Source: Vibrio sp. DW001
Lineage (GTDB): Bacteria > Pseudomonadota > Gammaproteobacteria > Enterobacterales > Vibrionaceae
Assembly (NCBI RefSeq): GCF_029016285.1
Contig: NZ_CP091975.1
Span: 3,596,001 to 3,660,000 of the forward strand
Direction of reading: 5' to 3'
Length of the DNA stretch: 64,000 nt
The notes under the pieces were generated by a model. The model ran no database searches and was not told the DNA's origin. It worked only from the letters and a program-made list of their open reading frames with translations. The position numbers and the translations under genes were made by a program. Shown piece after piece: positions 55,286 to 64,000 of the stretch; the stretch's first letter is position 1, and every line of letters starts with the position of its first letter.

Positions 55286-55909
55286 TTACATCCAGTCCGT
55301 ATTTCGAATAATACCGACAGCAACACCTTCTATAGCTAAATGCTGTGATTCTAGATCGACTTTAATTGGAGAGAAATCTTCATTTTCTGCATGAAGCAAT
55401 ACTGTTGACCCTTTCCTTTCAAGCCGTTTAACTGTGACGTCATCATCGACACGAGCCACAACAACTTGACCATCTCTGACGTCTTGTGTTTTGTGTACCG
55501 CCAACAAATCACCATCCATGATGCCTATGTCTTTCATACTTTCACCTTGAACGCGAAGTAAAAAATCGGCTTGAGGTCGAAACATCGTAGGATCAACTTT
55601 ATAGTTCGCTTCAACATGCTCTTGCGCCAAAATAGGTTCGCCAGCCGCGACTTGCCCTATTAATGGCAATCCTAAATCATCATTTACAGCATCACTTTGA
55701 AGCAAAACTCGAATCCCCCTAGATGCGCCAGGGATAATCTCAATAGCTTGCTTTTTAGCAAGGGCTTTTAAATGCTCTTCTGCGGCATTAGCAGAACGGA
55801 AACCCAACTCTCTAGCGATTTCTGCTCGTGTTGGGGGCATACCAGAATCTTCAATTTTGTCTCTAATCAGATCTAATACTTGTTGTTGACGAGGGGTTAA
55901 CGGCTTCAT
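55286..55909 (-). CDS. lexA: SOS response repressor LexA
   Basis: A 207-residue repressor and self-cleaving protease. The DNA-binding domain [20 protein letters not shown] is followed by [28 protein letters not shown]. The cleavage site is A89-G90 (QVAAGEP), and the Ser-Lys dyad is S124 (GESM) and K161 (VTVKRL). RecA filaments trigger autocleavage and release the SOS genes. Two SOS boxes immediately upstream indicate autoregulation. Methyltransferase and dinF lie downstream. Confidence 0.98.
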   Translation of the reverse strand: MKPLTPRQQQVLDLIRDKIEDSGMPPTRAEIARELGFRSANAAEEHLKALAKKQAIEIIPGASRGIRVLLQSDAVNDDLGLPLIGQVAAGEPILAQEHVEANYKVDPTMFRPQADFLLRVQGESMKDIGIMDGDLLAVHKTQDVRDGQVVVARVDDDVTVKRLERKGSTVLLHAENEDFSPIKVDLESQHLAIEGVAVGIIRNTDWM

Positions 55910-55916
55910 AAGTCAC

Positions 55917-55932
55917 CTGTTTTTTTATACAG
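55917..55932 (-). promoter_or_regulatory. SOS (LexA) box 1 of lexA
   Basis: CTGTTTTTTTATACAG, a perfect CTG-N10-CAG with AT-rich centre, eight bases before the lexA start codon. Confidence 0.85.
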
Positions 55933-55936
55933 TTAA

Positions 55937-55952
55937 CTGTGAGTATATCCAG
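55937..55952 (-). promoter_or_regulatory. SOS (LexA) box 2 of lexA
   Basis: CTGTGAGTATATCCAG, a second perfect CTG-N10-CAG exactly 20 bases from the first. The tandem arrangement is that of E. coli lexA. Confidence 0.85.
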
Positions 55953-56015
55953 TATTTATTCGTTTGCAACGGAAAGGTGTCATTTTTTAACCAATGACCC
56001 ATTGTTCATCTCTGT

Positions 56016-56477
56016 TTAGTCAATTATCAATTGCGTTTCATACTTGGCACGATTCATTGAGATCATCGTTTTGAACGTTTTAATATTTTCATTACTAAAG
56101 AAAATCGTCTCTTTTAGCCTCTCGTAAGTACGTAAGTCCGCCACATCAATAATCAGTACAAAATCCACCTCACCGGTCACCTGATAACACTCTTTCACTT
56201 CAGGTACACCTTGGAGTTGTTTTATAAAATTTTGATTAATCTGCTTTTTATCCCTCTCCATACATACCTCAACAACAATGTGTAATGGATTACCTAATTT
56301 TTCTGGGTTCAGAATGGCAACCTTTCGACTAATTACACCTTCTGTTGTTAGTCGCTGTACTCGCTTCAGACATGCAGGAGGAGACAATGCCACCCTTTCA
56401 GCAAGATCAACATTGGTAATAGAGCAGTCGATCTGCAATTCTCGCAAAATAGCTTTATCTGTCCGATCAAGAAACAC
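56016..56477 (-). CDS. Lrp/AsnC family transcriptional regulator
   Basis: A 153-residue regulator with the N-terminal helix-turn-helix (LDRTDKAILRELQIDCSITNVDLAERVALSPPACLKRVQRL) and the C-terminal RAM ligand-binding domain (VPEVKECYQVTGEVDFVLIIDV). Members sense amino acids and act as octamers or dimers. The open frame reaches GTG 56489, but GTG 56477 has GAGG six bases upstream and gives the family-typical start xLDRTDK. It is divergent from the Gate-domain gene at 56791, its most likely target. The pair lies where E. coli has only dgkA between lexA and plsB. Confidence 0.88.
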   Translation of the reverse strand: MFLDRTDKAILRELQIDCSITNVDLAERVALSPPACLKRVQRLTTEGVISRKVAILNPEKLGNPLHIVVEVCMERDKKQINQNFIKQLQGVPEVKECYQVTGEVDFVLIIDVADLRTYERLKETIFFSNENIKTFKTMISMNRAKYETQLIID

Positions 56478-56790
56478 TATTAACCTCACTCACCCATTAT
56501 CAGAATAAAATACATTTATGGCTCTAAATTACAGCAATAATTTTTCAAATCTACTCTAAACTAATTAACTTGTAGAAGAATGATGCAGGTAAATAGATAA
56601 TTATTGCCCTAATCCATCTAAAACTCATAAATGAACGTCGGTTTTTTGTTCTTATCAAGATGAGTTTATAAAGTAACTGCGTGTTACTTTATAAAAATTT
56701 AATGCAATAGAGGTAATAAAAGCCCTACCGGTGGATGTCGTTTGTCCCAAATTCAAGTTACTTATAAACGCATTAAAAGGATAATGTTTC
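56478..56790. promoter_or_regulatory. Divergent intergenic region with a perfect 13-base dyad
   Basis: The 313-base gap between the Lrp-type regulator and the Gate-domain gene. It is AT-rich and contains a perfect inverted repeat TTTATAAAGTAAC (56665-56677)/GTTACTTTATAAA (56683-56695) about 95 bases before the plus-strand gene. No T tract follows, so it is more likely an operator or a leader hairpin than a terminator. AAGGA lies nine bases before the 56791 start. Confidence 0.55.
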
Positions 56791-57717
56791 ATGTGGAACA
56801 ATACGTTCATCATCCATATATCAAATCAGATTAAAGAGATCGTCCGAGTCTATCTGGTTTTAGTCAAGGTAATGCTTCCGGCTGTCATTATCGTAAAACT
56901 GTTAGACTTAGTTGGCGCCACAGATCTGCTTGCTTACTGTCTTTCTCCTGCAATGGACATTGTAGGGTTACCGCAAGAAATGGGCTTGGTATGGGCCGTC
57001 GCCTTATTAACCAATATATATACCGCTATGGTGGTGTTCTACTCAATTGCAGCTAATAATGCAATTTCTGTCGCGGACATTTCGGTGCTAGGAGTCATGA
57101 TATTAATTGCTCATGGACTACCTGTAGAGGGCGCTATAGCCAAGTCATTAGGTATTCGATGGAGAGTCACATTACTTGTAAGAGTGGGAGGAGCATTATT
57201 ATTAGGGTCAATATTGAACCTCTTATATTCAACTCTGCAATGGAAACAAGAACCAATTGCTTTATCTTGGGCACCAACTACGAGTCATTCGTTTGGATGG
57301 ATTCAGTGGAGTATTGAACAAGCACAACTTTTTGCTTCTATCTTTGTCATTCTAACCGCCCTAATCATAATGCTGCGAATTCTACGCTTACTTGGAATTG
57401 AGGCACTATTACACAAATTACTATCACCATTATTAAGAGGACTCACGTTAGGTAAAGAGGCCGCCAACATTACAATTATTGGAATGACACTGGGAATTTC
57501 GTTCGGTGCAGGATTACTCATCGATGAAGTTAAAAAAGGGCACATTAGCAAACGGGATACTGCACTTGTCATGGGTTTCCTTGGGTTATGTCACAGCATA
57601 ATTGAAGACACGCTGTTGATACTATTGCTCGGCGCTGACGTATACGCCATTCTTTGGGGAAGGCTTGTTTTCGCTATCTGCATCGTTGCTATTTGGGGAC
57701 GAATGTATAAGCAATAA
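56791..57717 (+). CDS. Nucleoside-recognition (Gate) domain membrane protein
   Basis: A 308-residue inner-membrane protein with about eight hydrophobic helices, in two homologous halves (about 18-140 and 185-305) each resembling the Gate domain of concentrative nucleoside transporters and the SpmA/SpmB group. Features such as LLTNIYTAMVVFYSI, GASFG-like GISFGAGLLIDEVKKG and GFLGLCHSIIEDTLLILLLGADVYAILWGR fit the family. Substrate is unknown; amino acid or nucleoside export is possible, the former suggested by the divergent Lrp-type gene. Its 3' end runs into the stump of dgkA on the opposite strand. Confidence 0.8.
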   Translation: MWNNTFIIHISNQIKEIVRVYLVLVKVMLPAVIIVKLLDLVGATDLLAYCLSPAMDIVGLPQEMGLVWAVALLTNIYTAMVVFYSIAANNAISVADISVLGVMILIAHGLPVEGAIAKSLGIRWRVTLLVRVGGALLLGSILNLLYSTLQWKQEPIALSWAPTTSHSFGWIQWSIEQAQLFASIFVILTALIIMLRILRLLGIEALLHKLLSPLLRGLTLGKEAANITIIGMTLGISFGAGLLIDEVKKGHISKRDTALVMGFLGLCHSIIEDTLLILLLGADVYAILWGRLVFAICIVAIWGRMYKQ

Positions 57718-57767
57718 AATACAAGGTTAAGTAAACTGGAGCAATAGTCGAAAATAGCGGCAACCCA

Positions 57768-57863
57768 AAAAGCTTCTTCGCTTTTAAACACTGCGGGTAT
57801 GCCTTGTGTAGAATAGGAACCGACTTTAGCAATGCGTTTGAATCCCCTTTTTTTGTAATTCAT
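57768..57863 (-). pseudogene. dgkA: dgkA remnant (diacylglycerol kinase N-terminus)
   Basis: About 32 codons from ATG 57863, preceded by an AGGT Shine-Dalgarno. Residues 7-32 contain GFKRIAKVGSYSTQGIPAVF and then KSEEAF, matching E. coli DgkA GFTRIIKAAGYSWKGLRAAW and INEAAF at 12 of 26 positions. The similarity stops abruptly: instead of RQE and the three membrane helices, the frame continues with unrelated residues through 57591, across the 3' end of the Gate-domain gene. In E. coli dgkA lies exactly here, between lexA and plsB and divergent from plsB. It appears to be truncated by a rearrangement that brought in the neighbouring gene pair. Confidence 0.72.
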
Positions 57864-58088
57864 TTATTGTTACCTGCTGTTATAATTAGCCAACATATCA
57901 ACTGTAACAAAAATGATAGAACAAATTGATTTAGACATGAAAGCTTAGACTAGTTTCTGGTATTCTTTCGGCGCAAAACTATCTTCATCGAGATCCCCCA
58001 TAAAACTTCGATTTTCATCAGAGTTTTGGGATGAGTTCGAACCCTTGAACATAGTGCATTTTTGATAACTCTTGAGGCGATAAACCTA

Positions 58089-60515
58089 ATGTCATCTGGA
58101 CGTATAATTCCACGCTCACTTTTAAAGCTCCCTCTCTCTTTATTAGTAAAGAGTACCGCTATTCCTACTGAGCCAATTAAAGATTTAGACATCGATTTGG
58201 ATAAACCTATCGTCTACGCACTCCCATTTCGTTCCAATGTTGACCTTTTTACATTGAGAAGAAAAGCATTAGAAATCGGTTTACCTGATCCTCTTTTGCC
58301 ACTGAAGATAAACGGGAAAGAGTTAGGTCGATATGTCTATATTAGTTCGAGGCCAACAATACTCAAAAATGACAAGCACATACCAAGTGCTTCCATTGCT
58401 CTATTTAGCGATTTATTGACGTTGCATGGAGAAGATTCAGAGTTAGATGTTCAGGTTATTCCTGCGACCGTTTTATGGGGAAGAAAACCGGGTAAAGAAG
58501 CTGATCTAAGACCTTATTTGCGCGCAATGAATGGCCCACAAAAAGCCGCAGCGGTCATTGTTTCTGGTCGTGATTGCCAAGTGAGGTTTAGTCCCGTTGT
58601 TTCGCTTCGTTATATGGCAGATGTACATGGTACAGATGAATCGATAGCGCATAAACTCGCTCGAGTAGCACGAACCCACTTCTCAAGACAAAAGCTAGCC
58701 GCTATTGGGCCTAAACTCCCTAATCGCGAGCAATTATTTACTCGGCTACTCGATTCAGAAGTGATCCAAAAAGCTATCGAGAATGAAGCCAGCAGTAAAA
58801 ATATCAGTCTCGAAAAGGCGCGGAAAGAAGCGCACTCGATACTCGATGAAATTGCCGCTAATTTCTCATATTCTCTGATTAAGAACGGAGAGAGGATACT
58901 GGGTTGGTTATGGAATAAGCTTTATAAAGGGCTTAACATTAGCAACGCCACGACGGTACGTCGATTGGCACAAGATGGGCATGAAATAGTTTACGTCCCG
59001 TGTCATCGAAGCCATATGGACTATTTATTACTCTCTTACGTTCTTTACCATGAAGGGATGGTTCCTCCTCATATTGCGGCAGGCATTAACCTTAACTTCT
59101 TCCCCGCAGGCTATATATTCCGTCGTGGCGGTGCCTTTTTTATTCGTCGCAGCTTCAAAGGAAATAAACTCTACTCCACTATATTCCGTGAATACCTCTC
59201 TGAGTTATTTACTAAAGGCTACTCGGTTGAGTATTTCAGTGAAGGTGGTCGTTCTCGTACAGGTAGACTACTGCCAGCAAAAACAGGCATGCTAGCCATG
59301 ACTATCCAAACTATGTTACGAGAACAGAGCCGCCCTGTCACCCTAGTCCCAGTCTACATTGGCTATGAACATGTAATGGAAGTATCCACTTACGCGAAAG
59401 AGTTACGTGGAAAACGCAAAGAAAAAGAGAACGCAGGACAGGTACTTAAAACGATACGTAAGCTTCGTAATTTTGGTCAAGGTTATGTAAACTTTGGCGA
59501 ACCAATCCCTCTAAACCAGTTCCTTAACGAAGAAGTTCCGGAATGGAAACAAGATATCAATCCTCTTGATCCACCTAGACCTAAATGGTTGACGCCAACA
59601 GTCAATAAACTCGCTGTTAAGATGATGACTCATATCAACGATGCTGCAGCAGCAAATGCATTAACGCTATGCGCAACCGCTCTGCTTGCATCTCGTCAGC
59701 GCGCCCTATCAAAAGATACATTGGTCGTGCAGATTGACTCGTATTTATCCCTACTTAAGAATGTCCCATACTCAAATACATTTACCATGCCAGACAAAAC
59801 CGCAACAGAGTTAGTTGAGCATGCGATTTCATTGGATAAATTCGTAATCGAAACCGACACTATGGGTGATATTGTTTCCCTAGATCGCAATCAATCCATC
59901 TTGATGACTTACTACCGTAATAACATTATTCACCTATTCGCAATACCATCATTAATTTCACACTTGGTTGTTCGTCATGAAAGTATATCCGTAAAATACA
60001 TTAAGTCTGTAGTACACCAACTTTATCCTTTCTTGAAAAAAGAGTTGTTTTTGAATTATGATCAATCAAATATTGATCAAACGGTCGAAAGCATCTTAGA
60101 TGAACTGGTAAGGCAAAAACTGGTTTGCCGTACAGAAGATAATATCTCTATCGACCAACCTAGAATTCAATCATTGATGTTGCTTGCCCGTACTATCGCA
60201 GAGACACTGCAACGCTATGCCATTTCAATCAATCTTCTAGGGGCTAATCCAGAACTTGAAAAACCTGATCTAGAGAAGAAATGCCAGGAAGTTGCTCAAC
60301 GTCTCGGTAGATTGCACGGTATCAATGCTCCAGAGTTTTTTGATAAAGGGGTATTTACTTCGTTATTTACAACATTGAAAGAACAACAATATATTGACGT
60401 GGATGGCAACTGTAATCTAGAGAACACTCAACATTTAGCTGATATGTTATCGGCGTTATTACCAACGGAAGTAAAGCTAACTATCCAAGAAAACCTATAT
60501 AGTGAAGTAAAATAA
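58089..60515 (+). CDS. plsB: Glycerol-3-phosphate acyltransferase
   Basis: An 808-residue inner-membrane enzyme that acylates glycerol-3-phosphate at position 1, the first step of phospholipid synthesis. The acyltransferase HX4D motif is H306-D311 ([12 protein letters not shown]). Further blocks are [32 protein letters not shown] and [15 protein letters not shown]. The open frame begins at TTG 58062, but ATG 58089 has GAGG ten bases upstream and yields the E. coli length (807). It is divergent from the dgkA stump and converges on ubiA. Confidence 0.96.
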   Translation: MSSGRIIPRSLLKLPLSLLVKSTAIPTEPIKDLDIDLDKPIVYALPFRSNVDLFTLRRKALEIGLPDPLLPLKINGKELGRYVYISSRPTILKNDKHIPSASIALFSDLLTLHGEDSELDVQVIPATVLWGRKPGKEADLRPYLRAMNGPQKAAAVIVSGRDCQVRFSPVVSLRYMADVHGTDESIAHKLARVARTHFSRQKLAAIGPKLPNREQLFTRLLDSEVIQKAIENEASSKNISLEKARKEAHSILDEIAANFSYSLIKNGERILGWLWNKLYKGLNISNATTVRRLAQDGHEIVYVPCHRSHMDYLLLSYVLYHEGMVPPHIAAGINLNFFPAGYIFRRGGAFFIRRSFKGNKLYSTIFREYLSELFTKGYSVEYFSEGGRSRTGRLLPAKTGMLAMTIQTMLREQSRPVTLVPVYIGYEHVMEVSTYAKELRGKRKEKENAGQVLKTIRKLRNFGQGYVNFGEPIPLNQFLNEEVPEWKQDINPLDPPRPKWLTPTVNKLAVKMMTHINDAAAANALTLCATALLASRQRALSKDTLVVQIDSYLSLLKNVPYSNTFTMPDKTATELVEHAISLDKFVIETDTMGDIVSLDRNQSILMTYYRNNIIHLFAIPSLISHLVVRHESISVKYIKSVVHQLYPFLKKELFLNYDQSNIDQTVESILDELVRQKLVCRTEDNISIDQPRIQSLMLLARTIAETLQRYAISINLLGANPELEKPDLEKKCQEVAQRLGRLHGINAPEFFDKGVFTSLFTTLKEQQYIDVDGNCNLENTQHLADMLSALLPTEVKLTIQENLYSEVK

Positions 60516-60540
60516 CCGTCATTTGAATAGCGTCATAACG

Positions 60541-60572
60541 AAAAAAGGTTCTGTCAATACAGAACCTTTTTC
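60541..60572. terminator. Bidirectional terminator between plsB and ubiA
   Basis: AAAAGGTTCTGT (60543-60554), loop CAAT and ACAGAACCTTTT (60559-60570), perfect 12-base arms with A and T tracts. Confidence 0.92.
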
Positions 60573-60604
60573 ATCAAAACCATTTATTTGACGTCTTGGG
60601 TAGA

Positions 60605-61459
60605 TTATAGATAACTAAGAAAAATCGACAAAGCCATAACTAATCCAACATTATTGTTATTTAAAAATGCCTTAAAACAGAGATTTCGTTCTCTCTTTTT
60701 AATCAAATTTTGTTGATACACAAACAATCCAGCCGACACTAGTATTCCCCAGTAAAAAACGGTACTTAGGTTCAGCCAGTTACCTAAAATCATAAACAAT
60801 GCAAGCGTTAACAACTGCAATAAGCCAATAATAATTTTATCAAAACGACCAAACAAAATCGCGGTTGATTTTACCCCTATCCGCAAGTCATCATCTCTAT
60901 CAACCATGGCATACTGAGTATCGTAAGCCATGGTCCATAACACATTAATGACAAATAATAACCATAAAGGAGACGTAAGTTCATTCGCTTGCGCAGCCCA
61001 AGCCATTGGTATCGCCCAACTGAATGCTAACCCTAGGAACAATTGAGGCAGATGAGTAAAACGCTTCATAAAAGGATAAATGAACGCCAATACGATACCG
61101 AAGAATGACAGCTTAACGGTGAGAGGATTCATAGTAAGTACAAGAAAAAAAGAAGATAACGCTAATATTAGAAATAAAACAATGGCTTCAAATGGTTTCA
61201 CTTTCCCTGAAGGAAGAGGCCGTTGTTCTGTCCTTTGAACTCGTCCGTCAATTTTTCTATCTGCGAAATCATTGATAACACATCCAGCAGAGCGCATAAA
61301 CAACACTCCAAAAACAAATACGATAACAACGTCTAATCTAGGATTACCTTCCGAAGCAAGTAACAAAGCCCATATGGTTGGCCACAGCAGTAATAATGAA
61401 CCAATTGGTTTATCCATACGCATTAGTTGCCAGTAAGCTCTCGCTTTTACTAAGCTCAT
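60605..61459 (-). CDS. ubiA: 4-hydroxybenzoate octaprenyltransferase
   Basis: A 284-residue polytopic inner-membrane prenyltransferase that attaches the isoprenoid chain to 4-hydroxybenzoate in ubiquinone synthesis. The two aspartate-rich motifs are NDFADRKID (63-71) and [12 protein letters not shown] (about 186-197). [15 protein letters not shown] near the start and eight to nine hydrophobic helices fit the family. The ubiC stop directly abuts its start, so the two are translationally coupled. Confidence 0.95.
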   Translation of the reverse strand: MSLVKARAYWQLMRMDKPIGSLLLLWPTIWALLLASEGNPRLDVVIVFVFGVLFMRSAGCVINDFADRKIDGRVQRTEQRPLPSGKVKPFEAIVLFLILALSSFFLVLTMNPLTVKLSFFGIVLAFIYPFMKRFTHLPQLFLGLAFSWAIPMAWAAQANELTSPLWLLFVINVLWTMAYDTQYAMVDRDDDLRIGVKSTAILFGRFDKIIIGLLQLLTLALFMILGNWLNLSTVFYWGILVSAGLFVYQQNLIKKRERNLCFKAFLNNNNVGLVMALSIFLSYL

Positions 61460-61999
61460 CTAAACCGTCTCCGTAAGATACACCGGTGAATCGGGAAGAA
61501 AAAGTTCTGCAACTAACATAGGTTTTTTATTCATCCATAAACGTGATCGTCTAGCAATAAGTCGCTGGTTAGGGAGGTTAACCCAGCCAAGTTGCAAGGC
61601 ATCTCTACTCACACCCCCCACACTAAATACTGTTAATCCAAGTGGAATAGTACCCTGTTGAACTAAGTTATGTGGCTGTTCGTCCAAAGAAGCTTCAGGT
61701 ATCAAAGTTCGACCAATGACCCATTCTTGCTCATCACCTAAAAGCATGACTTCTCTGAGTAAGCAACCAGTATCACTAAGAAGTTCTTTTTCTTCAATTG
61801 TGACCTCTCTAGCTGAAATCATCTCATTAAAAAGCATCTTAACCGTTAAGTTTTCACACTTTTCTTCAAAACGACGTGACAATGAGCCTCTTTCCAACAA
61901 CCAATGTAGAGAAACACTCGAAGATAGTTCAAACTTGTCAATGTCTTGCCAATCAACTTTTTTGAGCGCAGCAATGTACAACGAAATCAGCTCAGTCAT
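61460..61999 (-). CDS. ubiC: Chorismate lyase (chorismate-pyruvate lyase)
   Basis: A 179-residue cytoplasmic enzyme converting chorismate to 4-hydroxybenzoate and pyruvate, the first step of ubiquinone synthesis; its product is the substrate of UbiA encoded next. Recognisable parts are LREVMLLGDEQEWVIGRTLIP, PLGLTVFS and RRSRLWMNKKPMLVAELFLP. It is somewhat longer than E. coli UbiC (165). It heads the ubiCA unit. Confidence 0.92.
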   Translation of the reverse strand: MTELISLYIAALKKVDWQDIDKFELSSSVSLHWLLERGSLSRRFEEKCENLTVKMLFNEMISAREVTIEEKELLSDTGCLLREVMLLGDEQEWVIGRTLIPEASLDEQPHNLVQQGTIPLGLTVFSVGGVSRDALQLGWVNLPNQRLIARRSRLWMNKKPMLVAELFLPDSPVYLTETV

Positions 62000-62148
62000 A
62001 GGTATATTTAATTAGTTCTAGTAATATAAGCAATTTATACTTGGTGTTTAGGCTAAAAAAGCCGCAGAATACAAACTTGTCTAGGTGCTACATTGTAGCA
62101 GACTAAGACGCCACGATAATCCGATAAAAAAAGAAAGATCTCATAAAT

Positions 62149-62565
62149 ATGCTTAAACAATATATTGTTTTAATAATTTTCGCTCTAACCAGTACTTTTT
62201 CAGTCACAACATATGCGGACGAAGAAGAGCAAAACAATGGGCCCACATTCGCCTATTATACACTGGCGCCCGATCTCACTACCAACGTATACACAAAAGG
62301 CAACAAACTGGCCTATCTGCAAGTCCGAGTCGATTTAATGGTCGCGGATAGCTCTTATGTTGTTGAACTAGAAAGACACGAACCTTTAATTCGAGATACT
62401 ATCGTTGCATACATTGGTGAACAAACTGAAGATCAAGTAAAAACCCTTGCTGGAAGAGAAGAACTCAGAAAGCAACTCAAAGAAAATCTAAACAATTTGC
62501 TCATTGCCGAAACGGGTAAAACCCTCATAACAGATTTATTGTTTACTAAATTCCTCTTTCAATAA
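62149..62565 (+). CDS. FliL-like exported protein
   Basis: A 138-residue protein with an N-terminal signal peptide (MLKQYIVLIIFALTSTFSVTTYAD) and a domain like the periplasmic part of FliL (YYTLAPDLTTNVYTKGNKLAYLQVRVDLMVADSSYVVELERHEPLIRDTIVAYI). True FliL is an anchored stator-associated flagellar protein; this one is shorter, with a cleavable-looking signal, and no flagellar gene is near. The role may be flagellar or an unrelated envelope function. Shine-Dalgarno is only moderate. It stands alone between ubiC (divergent) and glpG (convergent). Confidence 0.82.
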   Translation: MLKQYIVLIIFALTSTFSVTTYADEEEQNNGPTFAYYTLAPDLTTNVYTKGNKLAYLQVRVDLMVADSSYVVELERHEPLIRDTIVAYIGEQTEDQVKTLAGREELRKQLKENLNNLLIAETGKTLITDLLFTKFLFQ

Positions 62566-62639
62566 TTCTGCTCTGATTTACCAAGCAATGGCATTTAAAG
62601 GCCATTGCTACGATAGACATTTTTTGCAATATACGATCA

Positions 62640-63479
62640 TCAGCCATTTGTCTTTTTTGTCATCTGGCTATCAATCCAAGCAAGTAATAAACCAGACGCT
62701 AAACCAACCAAGTGAGCGGTATTAGCAATAGCCATATAAGGCTGCACATACCCTAGCACCAACCAAACAAGCATAAATATAACGATAGGTTTCGGTAAGC
62801 TCACCCCTTTCTCAGGCGATATGACACCTAACAACCATGAATATCCCATTAGCGCATACACCACTCCTGACAGTCCACCAAAGTTGGCACCTTCAACCCA
62901 ATATTGACCCGCTCCCGACAGAGCCGATGATAATATAAAGATCTGCAATAATTTAATCGTACCAAGCCGCTTTTCTATATCTCCACCTAATTGCCACCAC
63001 CACAGGAGATTAAAAGCAATATGGGTAACAGAGAAATGAATAAGTGCATGCGAAACCCAGCGCCAAATTTGCCACTTCTGTCCATCAAAAGCTGGAAAAT
63101 GTGTTATTGAAAAAATTGAATTACCAAACCCTATTTGAAAAAGGATAAATAACGTAATAGAGACAGACATAATCAAAAGCGTAAAAGGTCCTGCTTTTGC
63201 TTTGACCATAGCCAGTATGCTGGGAGTCTGATATTTAAACTTTCTCGTTCTAGAGCCCGCGAGGTCCCACGATGCAGCTTGATACTTACTATCATTCGGA
63301 TTCGCTAGGAAATGAGACAACTCCGATTCAGCTTCTAGTTTATCAATGTCGTCTTTAAGCCAAAGAGCAAATTGTCCCCCCCCCTCTGGCATCATATCGA
63401 GTTCTATTTTCCTTGATGCCATATAATCAATAAAAGCTTGAGCCGTTCTAGGGTTTTTGAGTGTGATTAGCTTAATCAT
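62640..63479 (-). CDS. glpG: Rhomboid intramembrane serine protease GlpG
   Basis: A 279-residue protease. A cytoplasmic N-terminal domain (1-95) precedes six membrane helices. The catalytic dyad is S204 (GGLSGVVYALMGY) and H256 (NTAHLVGLASGLLLAW); HxxxN in THIAFNLLWWW (H153, N157) and the L1-loop W-R motif (QIWRWVSHALIHFS) are present. It cleaves single-pass membrane proteins. Its start adjoins the glpE stop, the conserved glpEG pair; the glpR repressor of E. coli does not follow here. Confidence 0.95.
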   Translation of the reverse strand: MIKLITLKNPRTAQAFIDYMASRKIELDMMPEGGGQFALWLKDDIDKLEAESELSHFLANPNDSKYQAASWDLAGSRTRKFKYQTPSILAMVKAKAGPFTLLIMSVSITLFILFQIGFGNSIFSITHFPAFDGQKWQIWRWVSHALIHFSVTHIAFNLLWWWQLGGDIEKRLGTIKLLQIFILSSALSGAGQYWVEGANFGGLSGVVYALMGYSWLLGVISPEKGVSLPKPIVIFMLVWLVLGYVQPYMAIANTAHLVGLASGLLLAWIDSQMTKKTNG

Positions 63480-63800
63480 TTAACCTCTCTGTATTGGCAA
63501 GTCAGCCATATGCCATGCTGTAAATCCGCCATCAACGCTATACACTTCTTCATAACCTTGATTCACTAAATATTGTGCGGCACCTTGACTGCTGACTCCG
63601 TGGTAGCACATAACAAGAATAGGGTGATCAAATTCAACCTCTTCCAGAAAGGCAACCATTGTATCGTTTGTTAAATGGCGAGCTGTTTCGGCATGGGAAG
63701 TAGTAAAAGAACCAGCATCTCGTATATCGAAAAGTGCTGCGCTTCTGTCGCTAATTAACTTCTTTGCTCCAACGGCATTTATCTTCTTAAAACTACTCAT
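63480..63800 (-). CDS. glpE: Thiosulfate sulfurtransferase GlpE
   Basis: A 106-residue single-domain rhodanese. The active cysteine is C65 in [23 protein letters not shown] and [11 protein letters not shown] are family motifs. It transfers sulphur from thiosulphate to cyanide or thioredoxin. The open frame reaches 63848, but ATG 63800 has AAGG eight bases upstream and matches E. coli length. First gene of glpEG. Confidence 0.95.
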   Translation of the reverse strand: MSSFKKINAVGAKKLISDRSAALFDIRDAGSFTTSHAETARHLTNDTMVAFLEEVEFDHPILVMCYHGVSSQGAAQYLVNQGYEEVYSVDGGFTAWHMADLPIQRG

Positions 63801-63951
63801 TGAGCTAACCTTCCCTGATGTTATTTTTGTCACTAGATTGTATACCAAGTGTTATTGGCACCCAAGTGACATAGCTTCTAACAAGAAATAAAAATTCTGT
63901 CGTTCTTCTGTCAAAATTATCTGAATAAGAGAATAAAAATTGCATTATTTT

Positions 63952-63990
63952 TTATCCACCGATGATCAATATTTCACCATCTGTGGATAA
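63952..63990. other. Two DnaA-box-like 9-mers at the window end
   Basis: TTATCCACC (63952-63960, plus strand, 8 of 9) and TGTGGATAA (63982-63990, a perfect TTATCCACA on the minus strand), facing each other 21 bases apart in the AT-rich region upstream of glpE. The neighbouring sequence is cut off. Confidence 0.4.
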
Positions 63991-64000
63991 ATCTGTGAAT

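Noticed and set aside
57591..57767. Continuation of the dgkA frame as a 90-codon gene
   Set aside because: After codon 32 similarity to DgkA ends and the frame runs antisense through the Gate-domain gene; only the first part is treated as a remnant.
63801..64000. Replication origin at the right edge
   Set aside because: Only two DnaA boxes are visible and the flanking genes (glpEG) are not those around Vibrio oriC (mnmG, mioC, rpmH-dnaA).

Overview
The window is chromosomal DNA of a member of the Vibrionaceae, most likely a Vibrio. Nearly every protein is recognisably gammaproteobacterial. From base 2440 to base 63800 the gene order is that of the Escherichia coli 89-92 minute region, with local changes. 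The landmarks are purHD, yjaH-hupA, yjaG, hemE-nudC-rsd, rpoCB-rplLJAK-nusG-secE-tufB, four tRNAs, coaA, birA-murB, rrn, murI-btuB-trmA-yijD-fabR-sthA, dinF-lexA, plsB-ubiA-ubiC and glpG-glpE. Tandem rRNA operons and the RRM, FliL-like and Gate-domain genes give it a Vibrio flavour.

Layout. Bases 1-2221: the end of a MalY/PatB-type aminotransferase, a Mak-type sugar kinase and the zinc regulator zntR. Bases 2278-5571: purine biosynthesis (purH, purD) behind a probable PurR box. Bases 5637-13065: yjaH-type lipoprotein, hupA, a CNNM/CBS membrane protein, yjaG, a two-gene unit (2-hydroxyacid dehydrogenase plus Fe-S-type uracil-DNA glycosylase) where E. coli has nfi, then hemE, nudC and rsd. An orphan terminator between hemE and nudC marks a candidate small RNA. 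Bases 13311-27326: the transcription/translation block on the minus strand (tRNAs, tufB, secE, nusG, rplKAJL, rpoBC), with its promoters, leaders, attenuator and terminators. Bases 27490-32508: coaA, birA, murB, a GNAT enzyme and pssA.

Bases 32509-45181 hold two rRNA operons in tandem on the minus strand. One carries tRNA-Ile and tRNA-Ala in its spacer. The other carries tRNA-Glu, -Lys and -Val in its spacer and tRNA-Asp at its end, followed by a decayed tRNA-Asp relic. Bases 45478-55952: a membrane-anchored RRM protein, murI, btuB with a cobalamin riboswitch, trmA, yijD, fabR, sthA, dinF, a methyltransferase with a Fur-box-like site, and lexA with two SOS boxes. Bases 56016-64000: an Lrp-type regulator and a Gate-domain membrane protein next to a stump of dgkA, then plsB, ubiA, ubiC, a FliL-like exported protein, glpG and glpE.

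Most of the window is conserved core. The unusual material is in the gaps: the orphan sRNA-like unit (11473-11605), a structurally degenerate tRNA-Thr before tufB (26900-26975), the tRNA-Asp/terminator relic (32655-32772), the dgkA stump (57768-57863), the Fur-box-like site inside the lexA-dinF cluster, and two ribosomal-protein promoters lying inside perfect dyads. I see no phage, IS element, integron or CRISPR array.
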